A DNA stretch of 64,000 bases from Tanytarsus gracilentus (lineage: Eukaryota > Arthropoda > Insecta > Diptera > Chironomidae), in assembly GCA_038502055.1 (NCBI GenBank), contig JAXRKN010000020.1:558001-622000 (forward strand), given 5' to 3'. Below, one piece after another: positions 37,401 to 47,559 of the stretch. The notes under the pieces were generated by a model. That model did no database searches, was not told where the DNA came from, and was given only the letters and a program-made list of their open reading frames with translations. Every line of letters begins with the position of its first letter. The first letter of the stretch is position 1. Both the position numbers and the translations under genes were made by a program.

Positions 37401-40400
37401 TTGAATTTTAAATATTTTGAAAATTAAGTTCAAAAATTTAGTTCAAAAATTGATTTTTAAATATTTTGAAAACTAAGTTCAAAAATTGATTTTTAAACAT
37501 TTTGAAAATTTCATTAAACTATTTTTTCCCTGCATTTCTCATCAGAAAAAAATTTTTTTTTTCATAGAAATTTCTTTTTAGCTTTCTCTTTTAATAAAAC
37601 AAGAAAAGAAAATAAATTTGCAATTAAAAGCGGGGTAAAGAAAAGAAAATAACAAAAATAAAATTCTCGTTTACAAAAATAAACACGATCGGGGAGGAAA
37701 AGACAAAAGAATGAGTCAGTGCAGTTAAAAAATTGATTTAAAAGTTAAAGATAAGAAAAATATTCGAGATTTTATTAAATAACTTAAAAAAATTCATTTT
37801 AAAAATTACGCAAAAAATTTAAGGTAATTTTAAAGTTTTGTTTAATTTTTAATAAATTTAAAATTCTTTTTAAAAAAATTCAATAAACTTTTAAACCTTC
37901 TCAAATATTTTTCATCTTTCATATTTTCCTCAACTTTTCATCTCTCATTGATGATTCACGCGCATATGAAAAATCCTCATATAATGGCGACCGACATGCG
38001 AGATCGAAATAAATAAGAAGAATGCGAGGAAAAACTCGTAATTAGCCTTCAAGATGTGATGAAGAGCAAAGGAAGGAAAAAAATTAAAACGATTCGAAAG
38101 ATGAAAATTATTCGCGGCGATGTTTTAAGAATGAATCACGCGGCGTTGCTTTATAGATGAATAAAAAAATTTATGGGAGTAAAAAATATGAAAAAAATTG
38201 GTTTGGAAAGTAATTTGAGGAATTGAACTTAAATTGTAAATTTATTTTTCTATGACTCACAACCTCAACAGCATTTTCCTCCCGAGAAGAACAGACAAAA
38301 AAATTATAAACAGAATTTCCGTCAATTTTAAATTTTCCACGAAATCATTAAACATTTTTCCTCGCACTCTTCGCTTCGTTTCCTCAAACAAAAACAAAGT
38401 GAAAGAAAAATAAATTTTCGAAACCTTCAATTTTTCTCCATCTGTTTAAAAAGTTTTTCTTTTTCTTATTTTTTGGGGGAAATTAAAAATTTAAACGTTC
38501 AGCGCCGACATCGTAGCCTACTTTTGAGTCATCGAAATGGAGTTTGGTGTTTATTTATGTTGAAGTGATTCGAAGGCGGGAAATTTTGTGTCAAAAAATT
38601 ATTTTAAATTTTAAATCATAAAAATTTCAAATCATAAATTTAACGTTTCTGAATAATTTAAATTTTTAATCATAAAATTATTTTTCAAAAAAATTCAGAA
38701 GATTAAATTTTTTTTCAAAAAAGTAAGAAAAAATTTAAAAACTTGTCTTAAAGTCAATTTTTTTAAATTTTTTGCTCAAATTTATGCTCAAAAATTTATT
38801 TTTTTAAATTTTCCTCTTTTATAATTTTTTTTCTTAAAATTAAAATTCACGAAATATTTTCAAACCCCTTCAAAGATTGAGTCAGTCGATTTTATTGAGC
38901 GCAAAGCAAAAAAATGTTTCAAAACCCACACGTGGGTGTTGCCGCGTAACCCACTTGTAACAGATCAGTGTTTGAAAATCAAGTGCATAAAAAATGAGTT
39001 TAAGTCAATCCGGACACTTTGGCTGTCCGTGGCAGTCCTGTTCGACCATTCCTCAAAAATCGTCTATGTCATTAGATTCCTGGTCCAATTACGAGTTCAA
39101 CGATACCCATGAAGTCATAGTTCTGAAAAATGAACATTTTGGCTGTCAGTGGCACTACTGGCCGTCCATGATGGACATTCATCAAAAATCATCAATGCCA
39201 TTCGATTCCTGGTCCAATTACGAGTTTAACGATACCCATGAAGCCATAGTTCTGAAAAATGGACATTTTGGCTGTCTGTGGCACGACCATAGGTCACGAC
39301 TCGAAAAATCATGTATGTCAATCGATTCCTGGTCAAGTTACGAATCAATGCCAATCGATTTCTGGTCCAATCACGAGTTCAACGATACCCATGAAGCCAT
39401 AGTTCTGAAAAATGGACATTATGGCTGTCCGTGGCACTACTGGCCGTCCATGATGGACATTCATCAAAAATCATCAATGCCATTCGATTCCTGGTCCAAT
39501 TACGAGTTCAACGAGATACATGAAGCCATAGTTCTGAAAAATGGACATTTTGGCTGTCCGTGGCACTGCTGGCCGGCCATGATGGACATTTCTCAAAAAT
39601 CATCTATATCAATTGATTCCTTGTCCAATCACGAGTTCAACGATACCCATGAAGCCATAGTTCTGAAAAATGGACATTTTGGCTGTCTGTGGCACGACCA
39701 TAGGTCACGACTCGAAAAATCATGTATGTCAATCGACTCCTGGTCAAGTTACGAATCAATGCCAATCGATTTCTGGTCCAATCACGAGTTCAACGATACC
39801 CATGAAGCCATATAAGAGAAAATTTGTATGAAAAATGGACGTTATGGCCGTCCATGGCACGACCATAGGTCATGACTCAAAAAATAGTCAGTGCCTGCAC
39901 ATATAGACCCTAAGAGCTACCATCTGGCGAAAACTAGAAGTCTCTAGCTGGTCCAGGGACCGAGATCTCGCTTGTGCAGACGGACGGACGGACGGACGGA
40001 CGGAATCACGAGCATATAAGCGTTACACCACTTTGTGGGTTACGCTAAAAATTTCAAGAAAAGAGAAGAAAATTTGAAAACATTTAGCAGAAGGCAGTTT
40101 AAGGTTTTTCTGAGAGAGAAAAACACAGATTTGGTGAGTCATCGATTACGAACGAACTACTTGAGGATTTCGAGTAAATGTGAGAATTTTTGAAGATAAT
40201 TTTGCAATAATTGAAAATTAAAAATTTAATTTACAAATTTTAATTTTTAAATGTATTAATTTTGAAATATTTTGAAAATTTTTTTGATATTTTTTGCAAA
40301 ATTCTCTTCACCCATTTTCTCTCTCACATTTCAGTAAACAATTCGTCTTTTTTTAATCGCAAATCAATTTCAGTCTTTTCTCAAAACTCACCGCTTTGTG

Positions 40401-41935
40401 ACGCTCCGAGCAGCCGCTGCATATCGAATTCCTTCAGATCCCAAGCATTTGGATCGACATCGACACTCAGCGGTGTTAAAATCGCGCCACTTCCACCACG
40501 CACCATCGGCGGTTCACTCGAAAATGCAGAAGAGACAATTTTAGGATTTCCCGACTCACCACTCGACCATCGAGCGTCATGGACGGGATTAAGGTAGTAT
40601 TGAGTTGGTGTTCTCGGCTGTGTGCCACCAAATGTTGAACTGTTTGTCGCTGTTATTCGAATTTGCGGCATTTCAGTCTGCTCTGTTGGCCAGTAATCGG
40701 ACTCATCGTCGTAAGTCTCTTCCATAATCAGCGGCTCACATTCGGGAAAGAATTCACAAAGTTGCTTCATTCTTGAGTGAACTTCTTCCATTGGCGGACG
40801 GTTTTGAGGTTGAGGATCCCAACATTGTTCCATGAGCTGTAGAATTGGCTTCGGTAGGCCCTCGATTGGGTGAGGACGTTGGCCTAAAATTTACAAATAT
40901 TTATGAGCATTAAACTCAATCAATTTCATCTATCTTACCTTTGTGTATCACCCACATGATCGAGAATGTCGACTCAATATCCCTAAAGGGTAGCTCCCTC
41001 GCCAAGCATTCCCACAAAATGATGCTCCAACTAAAGACGTCGCATCTCTCTGAGTAAATTGATCCTTCGAAGACTTCCGGTGCCATCCAAGCGGCGCTGC
41101 CTTTATTGTTTGTCATCATTGTGTTTTTGTCGGTTACCGTGCCAAAGTCGCAGATTTTAAGAACGAGCCCGTTTTTGACTAGAAGGAGATTGGGCGGTTT
41201 GAGGTCTCTGTGGATGAGGGGCTTTGGGTGCATTGCGTGAAGGTATTCGACGCCCTTAAATATAAAATATTAATTAATTAATTTTTTTAAGGATTAAAAT
41301 TCCAACTCACATCAGCGCACTGACGACACCAGCTCATGGCATGACTTGCTGTGTATTTTATCCTCGATGCATGCAGTAAATTGTAAAGTGAGCCGCCTTC
41401 TGCATATTCCATAACTAAACTGATGTTAATTCCCTTCATGACCATGCCATAGAGTCCAATTATGTTCGGATGCTGGACTCTTGATAGGTAGCGGACCTAA
41501 AATGTGAGTAAGATAAAAAATTGATGAGATTTTGAAATTTAATTTAACTCAAAAATCTAAATTTTTCGATGAATTTTTAAATTTTAAATTTTCCGTTAAA
41601 TTTTCAAAATTAATTTTTCATACAAAAAAATAATTAAATTTTTAAATATCAAAATAATTTCAAATTTAATCAATTTTTACCTCAACCAAAGGTCCATTTT
41701 CCGGTTGCATCGCCAATGTCTTGACAGCCACCACATTCTCCTTCCAGATCGCCTTGTAAACACTTCCAAAACTTCCCTTGCCAATCAGCTGATGAATAAA
41801 AAATTCTTATTATTTCTTCCAACCTCAAAAAAAGTCCTCGAAACTCACCTGCAGCACATCAATTTCACTGTGGTCAATTTCCTCGCACGAAATTTCATCA
41901 ATTGCGCCATCAAAGTCGCGTCTCTTATCAGACAT
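34440..41935 (-). CDS. Tak1: TAK1 mitogen-activated kinase kinase kinase (MAP3K7)
   Basis: Eight exons: 41935-41849, 41788-41681, 41496-41311, 41254-40939, 40883-40392, 35316-35045, 34714-34604 and 34547-34440, giving 559 residues. The kinase domain (residues about 25-290) has the glycine loop GKGSFGSVYK, Lys52 in VVAVK, HRDLKPPN with Asp144, and DFG at 163-165. Between APE and the C-lobe is the TAK1-type YSERCDVFSW. The C-terminal part (DYAMLQILDPHLRPI, MAQEYF, TQTEIAYL, then a Leu-rich coil) matches the TAB2/3-binding domain of TAK1. TAK1 relays IMD/TNF and TGF-beta-type signals to IKK and JNK. Intron 5 is about 5 kb and holds a foldback repeat and a repeat-bearing mobile element. The gene is divergent from SIL1. 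Confidence 0.96.
36400..36588. repeat. Long foldback inverted repeat in Tak1 intron 5
   Basis: Two arms of about 81 bp (36400-36480 and 36507-36588) are near-perfect reverse complements around a 26-bp loop, starting GTAACATATTA and centred on GAGATGGGGAGCGG. It would form a strong RNA hairpin. It may be a foldback transposon or MITE; no target duplication was noticed. Confidence 0.9.
38918..40052 (+). mobile_element. Repeat element with minisatellite core (family B, long copy)
   Basis: The left end TTCAAAACCCACACGTGGGT continues into GTTGCCGCGTAACCCAC; the right end is GTGGGTTACGCTAAAAAT. GCGTAACCCAC therefore occurs inverted at both ends. The core (about 39000-39815) is a minisatellite with units of 129, 153, 129, 129 and 153 bp. 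After the core come a GACG microsatellite and the right end. A short copy of the same ends, with very little core, lies inverted at 53933-54090. The terminal hairpin, inverted subterminal repeats and tandem core recall DINE-1/Helentron-type elements, which is a hypothesis only. Confidence 0.75.
39000..39815 (+). repeat. 129/153-bp minisatellite with open frame
   Basis: Imperfect tandem units. Every spacing between the TTCTGAAAAATGG landmarks (39121, 39250, 39403, 39532, 39661, then about 39814) is a multiple of 3, so one frame stays open for 273 codons from 38994. The translation repeats phrases such as GHFGCPWH and FDSWSNYEFNDTHEAI. No known domain is recognised, and the short family-B copy lacks this core, so it is annotated as a repeat and not as a gene. 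Confidence 0.85.
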
Positions 41936-43103
41936 TTACGAGATTTTCTCGGAAGATCAAGAAGAAGTTGAGAAAATTTTGTAGAAATTAAAAAAATCGC
42001 GATTAGTGTGAGAACATTCACGATGACTTTGCGATGATGTCGATGAACTCAGCGAATTAATCTTAAAAATTAAGTTTTAATGCCGAAATTTTTGAGTTTT
42101 CAATATTTTTTTGCTTTTGTTTTCTTTCTTTTTGTGTTAAAATTTATTTTTCTTTTATGATTTCGAGAACCGTTCAATTGTTCGTGTGGGAATTAAGTGA
42201 TGGTTGTAAGAAGAGTTGGTAGAGGGCTATGCGAGTGAAGAAAAACATTGAAGATTCGGCATTAAAAAGTTTTCTTGGTTGTGATCACACGTTGAAAAGT
42301 TTTGAAGAAAAATTATGAAGATTTGAGAAGAAAATATTGAAAAAAATTAACCTAAATTAGTGAAAGATATTTAAAGGTTTTTAATTAGATTAAAACATTT
42401 AATTGGGACTTGAAAAAAGCCAAAAAATAAATTAAAAGAAATATAAAAATTTTTTTGGTTAAGATGAAATTTTTTTTAATATAAATTAAATTAAAAACCT
42501 GAAAAAATAAAGTTAAACTTTTTAAATTTTGCATGAAATACTTGGCAATTTATTAACTTAATTAATTAGCTTTGAAATTATTCCTTTAAGTTATGAAATT
42601 ATTAATTTAAAAACCACGTCATGGTTCAACTTTAAAATATACAAATAAATAAAGAAAACTCAATCAAGAAAATTTAATTAAAATACTTAAAATTCGTGAG
42701 ACTAAAGACGTCTGTTAAAATTATTTGTTCGAATTAAAATAAATTTATAAACTCAATTAAAATTACCAAAAAATACAACAAAATAATGTAAACAAAAGTG
42801 AAAACATTAAAAAGTTTTAAATGATTTTAAAAACATTGAATTTCGTTATGTGAATTTGAAAACATTCAAAAAAAACATTGAAATCGAAAGCATCAAAAAC
42901 AAAATCATCCAAAAGTAAAACATTGAAAAAAAAACAGCTGATTAAAAAATCGTGTGAAAATAATAATTTTTAGATACTTTAAAAATTAAACAAACTTAAA
43001 GCTTAAAATTGAAATAAATAGTGATAAAAGCTATAAGAAAAAACAAACAGAGGAACCAATTAAATTGAAAATTCTCCGCGATTAAAAAAATTTAAAAAAG
43101 AAA
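41936..43103. other. Shared 5' region between Tak1 and SIL1
   Basis: No coding sequence supported. It should contain both divergent promoters and 5' UTRs. Very AT-rich with no clear TATA/initiator pair. Confidence 0.5.
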
Positions 43104-44587
43104 ATGAAGCTGAAAAATCTTAATTGTAACATTTTATTCATCATCGTGGCTTTTTTAACTTTAATCTGCATAAATTCAGTAAATTCCGATGAAATAAAGC
43201 TTTCACTTTCATCAACCGATGATAATTCAACAAATTTTGTGGCAACCAAAGAATGGCAAGAAATTAAACCAGGTAAAAAAATTATCAAGTTTAAGTAAAT
43301 TCATTTTTAATTTCCTAAATTTTTATATACCTAAATATTTGAAAATTAGGAATTTGAATTTTTTAAAAATTAAGAATTTAAATTATTTTAAAATTAGGAA
43401 TTTAAATTATTTTTTTGATTAACTTCAAACAATTCAATACATTTTAAAAAAAAATTCCTGCAGGTCAAAAAGTCCCTCAAGGACTTCACTACCGTCTCAA
43501 CCTCCAAACCGGTCTTAAAGAAGCGAAACTTCTCGACACCGAAGAAAATTCACCAACATCACTCCAACAAACCGAAAATCAACCCGAAGAAGATCCTCAA
43601 GAAATCGAAAATGCTCGCAATCGCCTCGAAGATGCCCTCAAAAATATTCCGTCTGAAAAATTCGATGACGTCACTGAAGAAAAATGGAAAGATATTTCGA
43701 AGCAATTTCGAAGTTATGAAAAGATTAAAGAACAGTTGAAGGAAGTAAATTTAAATCCAAGAACCGAAGCTGAAGTTCTCACAAAGTTGATTGAAGAATT
43801 TAAAAATTCATCGAGCGACGACGAGAAAGTTGAAATTTTGAAGGATGTCGAATTTTTGATGCACTCGATCGACAATTCGCTGCTTTTTATCGACTTGAAA
43901 GCCGTTGAGACAATTTTAACTCCAACTTTGGTGAATCAAACTAATTTCGACCTCAAATTGGCGGCGATTAAAGTTTTCGGGGTCATGCTTCAAAATAATT
44001 TACAAGCTAAAAAATTTATTGTCGAAAAAACAAATTTAGTGAATGAAATTTTAACGATTTTCTCGAAGGCTTCGAGCGATGAACTTTCAGCATCGATTTT
44101 TGCATCAGGAAGTCTTTTGAGGAACAACAAATTTATTTCGTTCGAAGTTCAGAAGAAATTTTTGACTATTTTAGTTGAAACTTTAAATCGAAATGAAATT
44201 TTACTAAATTTGAAAGTGAAATCTTTGGTTTTAATCGACGATCTCGTGAGTGAATTTGAGGAGCTTCGAAAAACCCACAAACTTTGTGAAATTATTGGCG
44301 ATTTTTTCACGAGCAATAAAAATCAATTAATTTCTGATGGGGACTCGATGGAAAAGTCAGGAGCGTCATTTTTGAGTCTTCAATCGTGTCACAACGCATG
44401 GAGTGAGTCGCCGATGTTTAGACACACGCTTTTGGTTGTGATGCAAAATTATAAAGAAAGAAATGAAGAAGAAAATTTCCTGAATCTTTTAATCGTCGAA
44501 CATCTGGAAAATCTCAATCAACTTCTTTATGGTGAACTGAAAATTAATGATGATGATTTAAATGCAAAATATAGAGATGAATTGTAA
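43104..44587 (+). CDS. Sil1: SIL1, ER nucleotide-exchange factor for BiP
   Basis: Two exons, 43104-43272 and 43464-44587, join at phase 1 to give 430 residues. A signal peptide (about 1-28, LFIIVAFLTLICINSVNS) is followed by the SIL1-specific phrase VPQGLHYRLNLQTGLKEAKL at the start of exon 2. An acidic linker and then all-helical armadillo-type repeats (from about residue 200) follow. The extreme C-terminus is RDEL, a KDEL-type ER retrieval signal. SIL1 releases ADP from the ER Hsp70 BiP and so supports folding of secreted proteins. Length is close to other animal SIL1 proteins. It is divergent from Tak1. Confidence 0.93.
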
Positions 44588-44697
44588 AATAAAAATGTTT
44601 AGCTTCAAAACCAATACAAATAATATATTTTTTTCATTTAAATTCACTCGTGATTTCAGCTATAATGACGACTTTTATTAAAAAAATGTGATCTGTT

Positions 44698-44760
44698 GTG
44701 CACAAATGTGATTTCGGTGCACAAATGTGATCAAAGTGCACAAATGTGCAAAGATGTGCA
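44698..44760. repeat. 19-bp tandem repeat
   Basis: Three units of GTGCACAAATGTG plus 6 variable bases, starting at 44698, 44717 and 44736, followed by a degenerate partial unit. It lies just after the SIL1 3' end. Confidence 0.8.
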
Positions 44761-45064
44761 CACAAAAAAGTCTGTGCACTTGCTTTCCAGGCCTTGCTTC
44801 TCATCCCGCAATATTGTTTTCGTCTTAAATTGAAACCTCTCACTTTGATTAGTTTTGATTGTTTTTTTATGAGTAGCATTTTAATTGAACTCTCATAAAA
44901 CAACCAACAAAAATTTATTCTTCAATTAATTTTTCGCTGCAAATCGATGAAATATTTAGTTGAGTACAAAGTGCTGAAGAGTTCAGACTTGAAAAAGTTT
45001 TTTATATTTTTTTAAATAAATTTCTTAGTTTAATTTTCTAACTATAAAAATTTAAAATCTAAAA

Positions 45065-46465
45065 ATGTCAAAACTCCCTCACCTCCTCATCATATTTTTT
45101 CTCACAATTTCTCAAACCTTCTCAACAACTCTCGAGTGCGCTTATTCAGAACGCAATGAGCACGGCTACAAGTGTGATGTCACAACTCTTCGAATCACCT
45201 CTAAAGACGATCGCTCGATCACAAAAGTTCTCGGTGTTCACAACTCAAAGAAAAACAATGAAAATGTGAAATTTTTCGACGCAATTGGAAAAATTATTAA
45301 TTTTTTTCCTCGCGATTTAGAAAAAGTGTTTCCTAATTTGGAAGTTTTTCACATTTACGGCGCAAATTTAAAAGAAATTTCAAATATTGACTTGAAAGTT
45401 TTTGAGAGTTTAAAAATTTTATTGCTTCCATCGAACGGCCTCGAAGTGATTGATCGAAAATTATTTGAGTTCAATTTAAATCTCGAATCAATTGATTTCT
45501 CATACAATAAAATTAAGCACGTCGATGTTCGAGCATTTGACGGACTTAAAATGTTGAAGAGTTTAGTTTTTGACTCAAATCCATGTCACTCAGGAAATGC
45601 TGTGAATCCATCAGCTGTTGGCGAACTTGTGATTCAGATTGAGGCAAAATGTATCGATTTTGGATTCGTGCAGAAGGAAAGGCAACTTTTTAAGGGTGAG
45701 TAAAAATAATTATTTAAAAATTATAAACATTTTAAAAAAATATAAAAATTATAAAAATTGTAAAAATATTAAAAATTATAAAAATTACAAAAATTATAAA
45801 AAATTTGAAAATTACAAAAATTAAAAAAAATTAAAAATATTAAATTTTTTTCAGATCAAATCACAAATTTTCAAATTAACATCGACGATTTTCAACTCAA
45901 CCTAACTTCCATCAAAACTTCTCACGATCGATTAGAAAATGAAAATCAAAACCTCAAAAAGGAAAATCAAGTTCAAAGCAAAGAAATTCGCGACCTCAAG
46001 CTTGAACTTGTGAAACAAATTTCGGCTAAAAATTCCCTCGAAGAAGAAATTGAAACATCGAAAGGTGAAATTTCACATCTTAAATCACAAATCGATAAAA
46101 TTATCAGCGAACATAATTGTGGATTTTTAAATGAAATAATTGGTGACTTAAAGGAAGCTCGCGAAGAACGAAAATCAATTTTGCAAGCTGTAAAAAGTGA
46201 AAATTCTGAATTTAAACCTTCGTCGATTGATTTTCGCTACAATTTACCTAAAGATGAAATTTTTAAAATTTTAACCGAGCTCAAAGTTGAAAGCGATGAG
46301 ATATTGACACTTTTAACAACCGCAGGTTCAGAACGATTTGAAATTAAGCAAGAAATAACTCAAACTTGCTCGTCGATGAGTTTACAACATTTTTATAAAC
46401 TTCAAGAAATAAGCGAGAGCTTAAAAGGATATTTTGGAAGATTTTGCAGCTGCAGAAGACAATAA
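45065..46465 (+). CDS. Secreted LRR and coiled-coil protein
   Basis: Two exons, 45065-45695 and 45855-46465, join at phase 1 to give 413 residues. A signal peptide (about 1-21) is followed by the Cys-capped LRR module: CAYSERNEHGYKC, ITSKDDRSITKVLGVH, FFPRDLEKVFPNL, about four repeats and a closing CHSG...IEAKC. Exon 2 encodes about 200 residues with heptad-rich helices (ENQNLKKENQ, LKSQIDKII) and a Cys pair at the end. The LRR-then-coiled-coil plan resembles mosquito LRIM1/APL1, which dimerise through coiled coils and bind complement-like TEP proteins. Homology to LRIMs was not demonstrated, and the family phrase ITSKDDR is not one I know from them. The function is inferred to be extracellular recognition. 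Confidence 0.88.
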
Positions 46466-46812
46466 AAAATTATTCATGATGTTGTCGCTGTTAACATTAA
46501 GGTAGCACTTAGGCCTCTTTCGATTCAAGCCAGTCGCAATCAATTAATGCTGCGATTCTCAAATAATTTTAAATTTTAGAAATTTATAAAAATAAAATTT
46601 TAAATTTTGAAAATTCATAAAGTTAAATTTTTAATTTTTAAAATTTATAAAAATGTAAACAAAGATATAAAATCTTTAAATATTTTAAAAAATCTTCACA
46701 AAAATTTTTGTACCTGCCTCAAATTTTTTACAATAAAATCTCCTCAATTTTTTTAATTTCCATCAGAAGCAAATCAAATTTCACTCAATCAACACCTCAA
46801 AAAACCATAAAA

Positions 46813-47541
46813 ATGAATTCAAATAAATTTAACGACATTGAAGAACTCAAAAATCGCTTGAGAATTCTCGAAGCGACGATTGAAGAAAAAGATCAACAAC
46901 TTGAAGAACAAATTTTTAAAAATTTAGAACTTGAAGAAAAAGTTTCAAGTCAAAGTGAAGAAATTGACGAAAAAGATAAAGAAAATTTTCAACTTTTGAC
47001 GGCGCTTGAAAAAGTTCAAGAAGCTTTTGTGAGAATTCAAGAAAATTTTGAAACAAAAATGGAAAAAATTGACGAAGATTTTGAGGAGAAAGAAAAAATT
47101 ATTCAAAAATTTGAAATTATTTTAACATCTAAAAATGAAGAAATTCAAAATTTGAAAGAAAAACTCCAAAAAGTTTTCGAAAGTTTATCAAATTTTTCCC
47201 TCGACACCACAACTCACCACGAAGGTCATCAAACACTCGCTTGGGATGATTTTTGTGAGAAATTTGATGAAATTCCTTCATTTTTGGAACATCCGGATGA
47301 TTTGAAAGAAAATTTGAGTCATTTAAATTCAACTCAACTTCAAAGTTCAACAGCAAACACACTCAAATCTTCAAAATCGGATCCATTTTTCATTCAATGT
47401 CGATTTTGCGAAAAACTCCTGCCATCGAAGAAAAGTCTCATAAGTCACATGGAAATTCACAAGCAAAAATGTAAAATTTGCCAAAAATCATTCGCGAAGA
47501 AATTTTCACTCAAATTTCACATGAAAAGTCACAAAAATTGA
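46813..47541 (+). CDS. Coiled-coil protein with two C2H2 zinc fingers
   Basis: Intronless, 242 residues. The start is the ATG at 46813; the frame is open further upstream but has no earlier ATG of good context. Residues about 5-125 form a highly charged Glu/Lys coiled coil. After a linker come two C-terminal C2H2 fingers: CRFC...HMEIH and CKIC...HMKSH, separated by only a few residues. It is probably a nuclear DNA- or RNA-binding protein that dimerises through the coil; no ortholog is recognised. The stop codon lies only 13 bp from that of the convergent asparaginase gene. Confidence 0.85.
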   Translation: MNSNKFNDIEELKNRLRILEATIEEKDQQLEEQIFKNLELEEKVSSQSEEIDEKDKENFQLLTALEKVQEAFVRIQENFETKMEKIDEDFEEKEKIIQKFEIILTSKNEEIQNLKEKLQKVFESLSNFSLDTTTHHEGHQTLAWDDFCEKFDEIPSFLEHPDDLKENLSHLNSTQLQSSTANTLKSSKSDPFFIQCRFCEKLLPSKKSLISHMEIHKQKCKICQKSFAKKFSLKFHMKSHKN

Positions 47542-47559
47542 ATAAAAATTTAATTTATT
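47541..47559. promoter_or_regulatory. Face-to-face poly(A) signals overlapping two stop codons
   Basis: On the plus strand AATAAA starts at the last base of the zinc-finger gene's TGA (47541). On the minus strand AATAAA (47559-47554) overlaps the TAA of the asparaginase gene. If used, each transcript's cleavage site would fall inside the other gene's coding region. Confidence 0.65.

Noticed and set aside
38994..39815. 273-codon open frame as a protein-coding gene
   Set aside because: It consists of minisatellite units within a mobile element in an intron, has no recognisable domain or promoter, and the second family copy lacks it. Kept as a finding, not as a CDS.
39990..40006. GACG microsatellite as an independent feature
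   Set aside because: It is an internal part of the family-B element and is described there.
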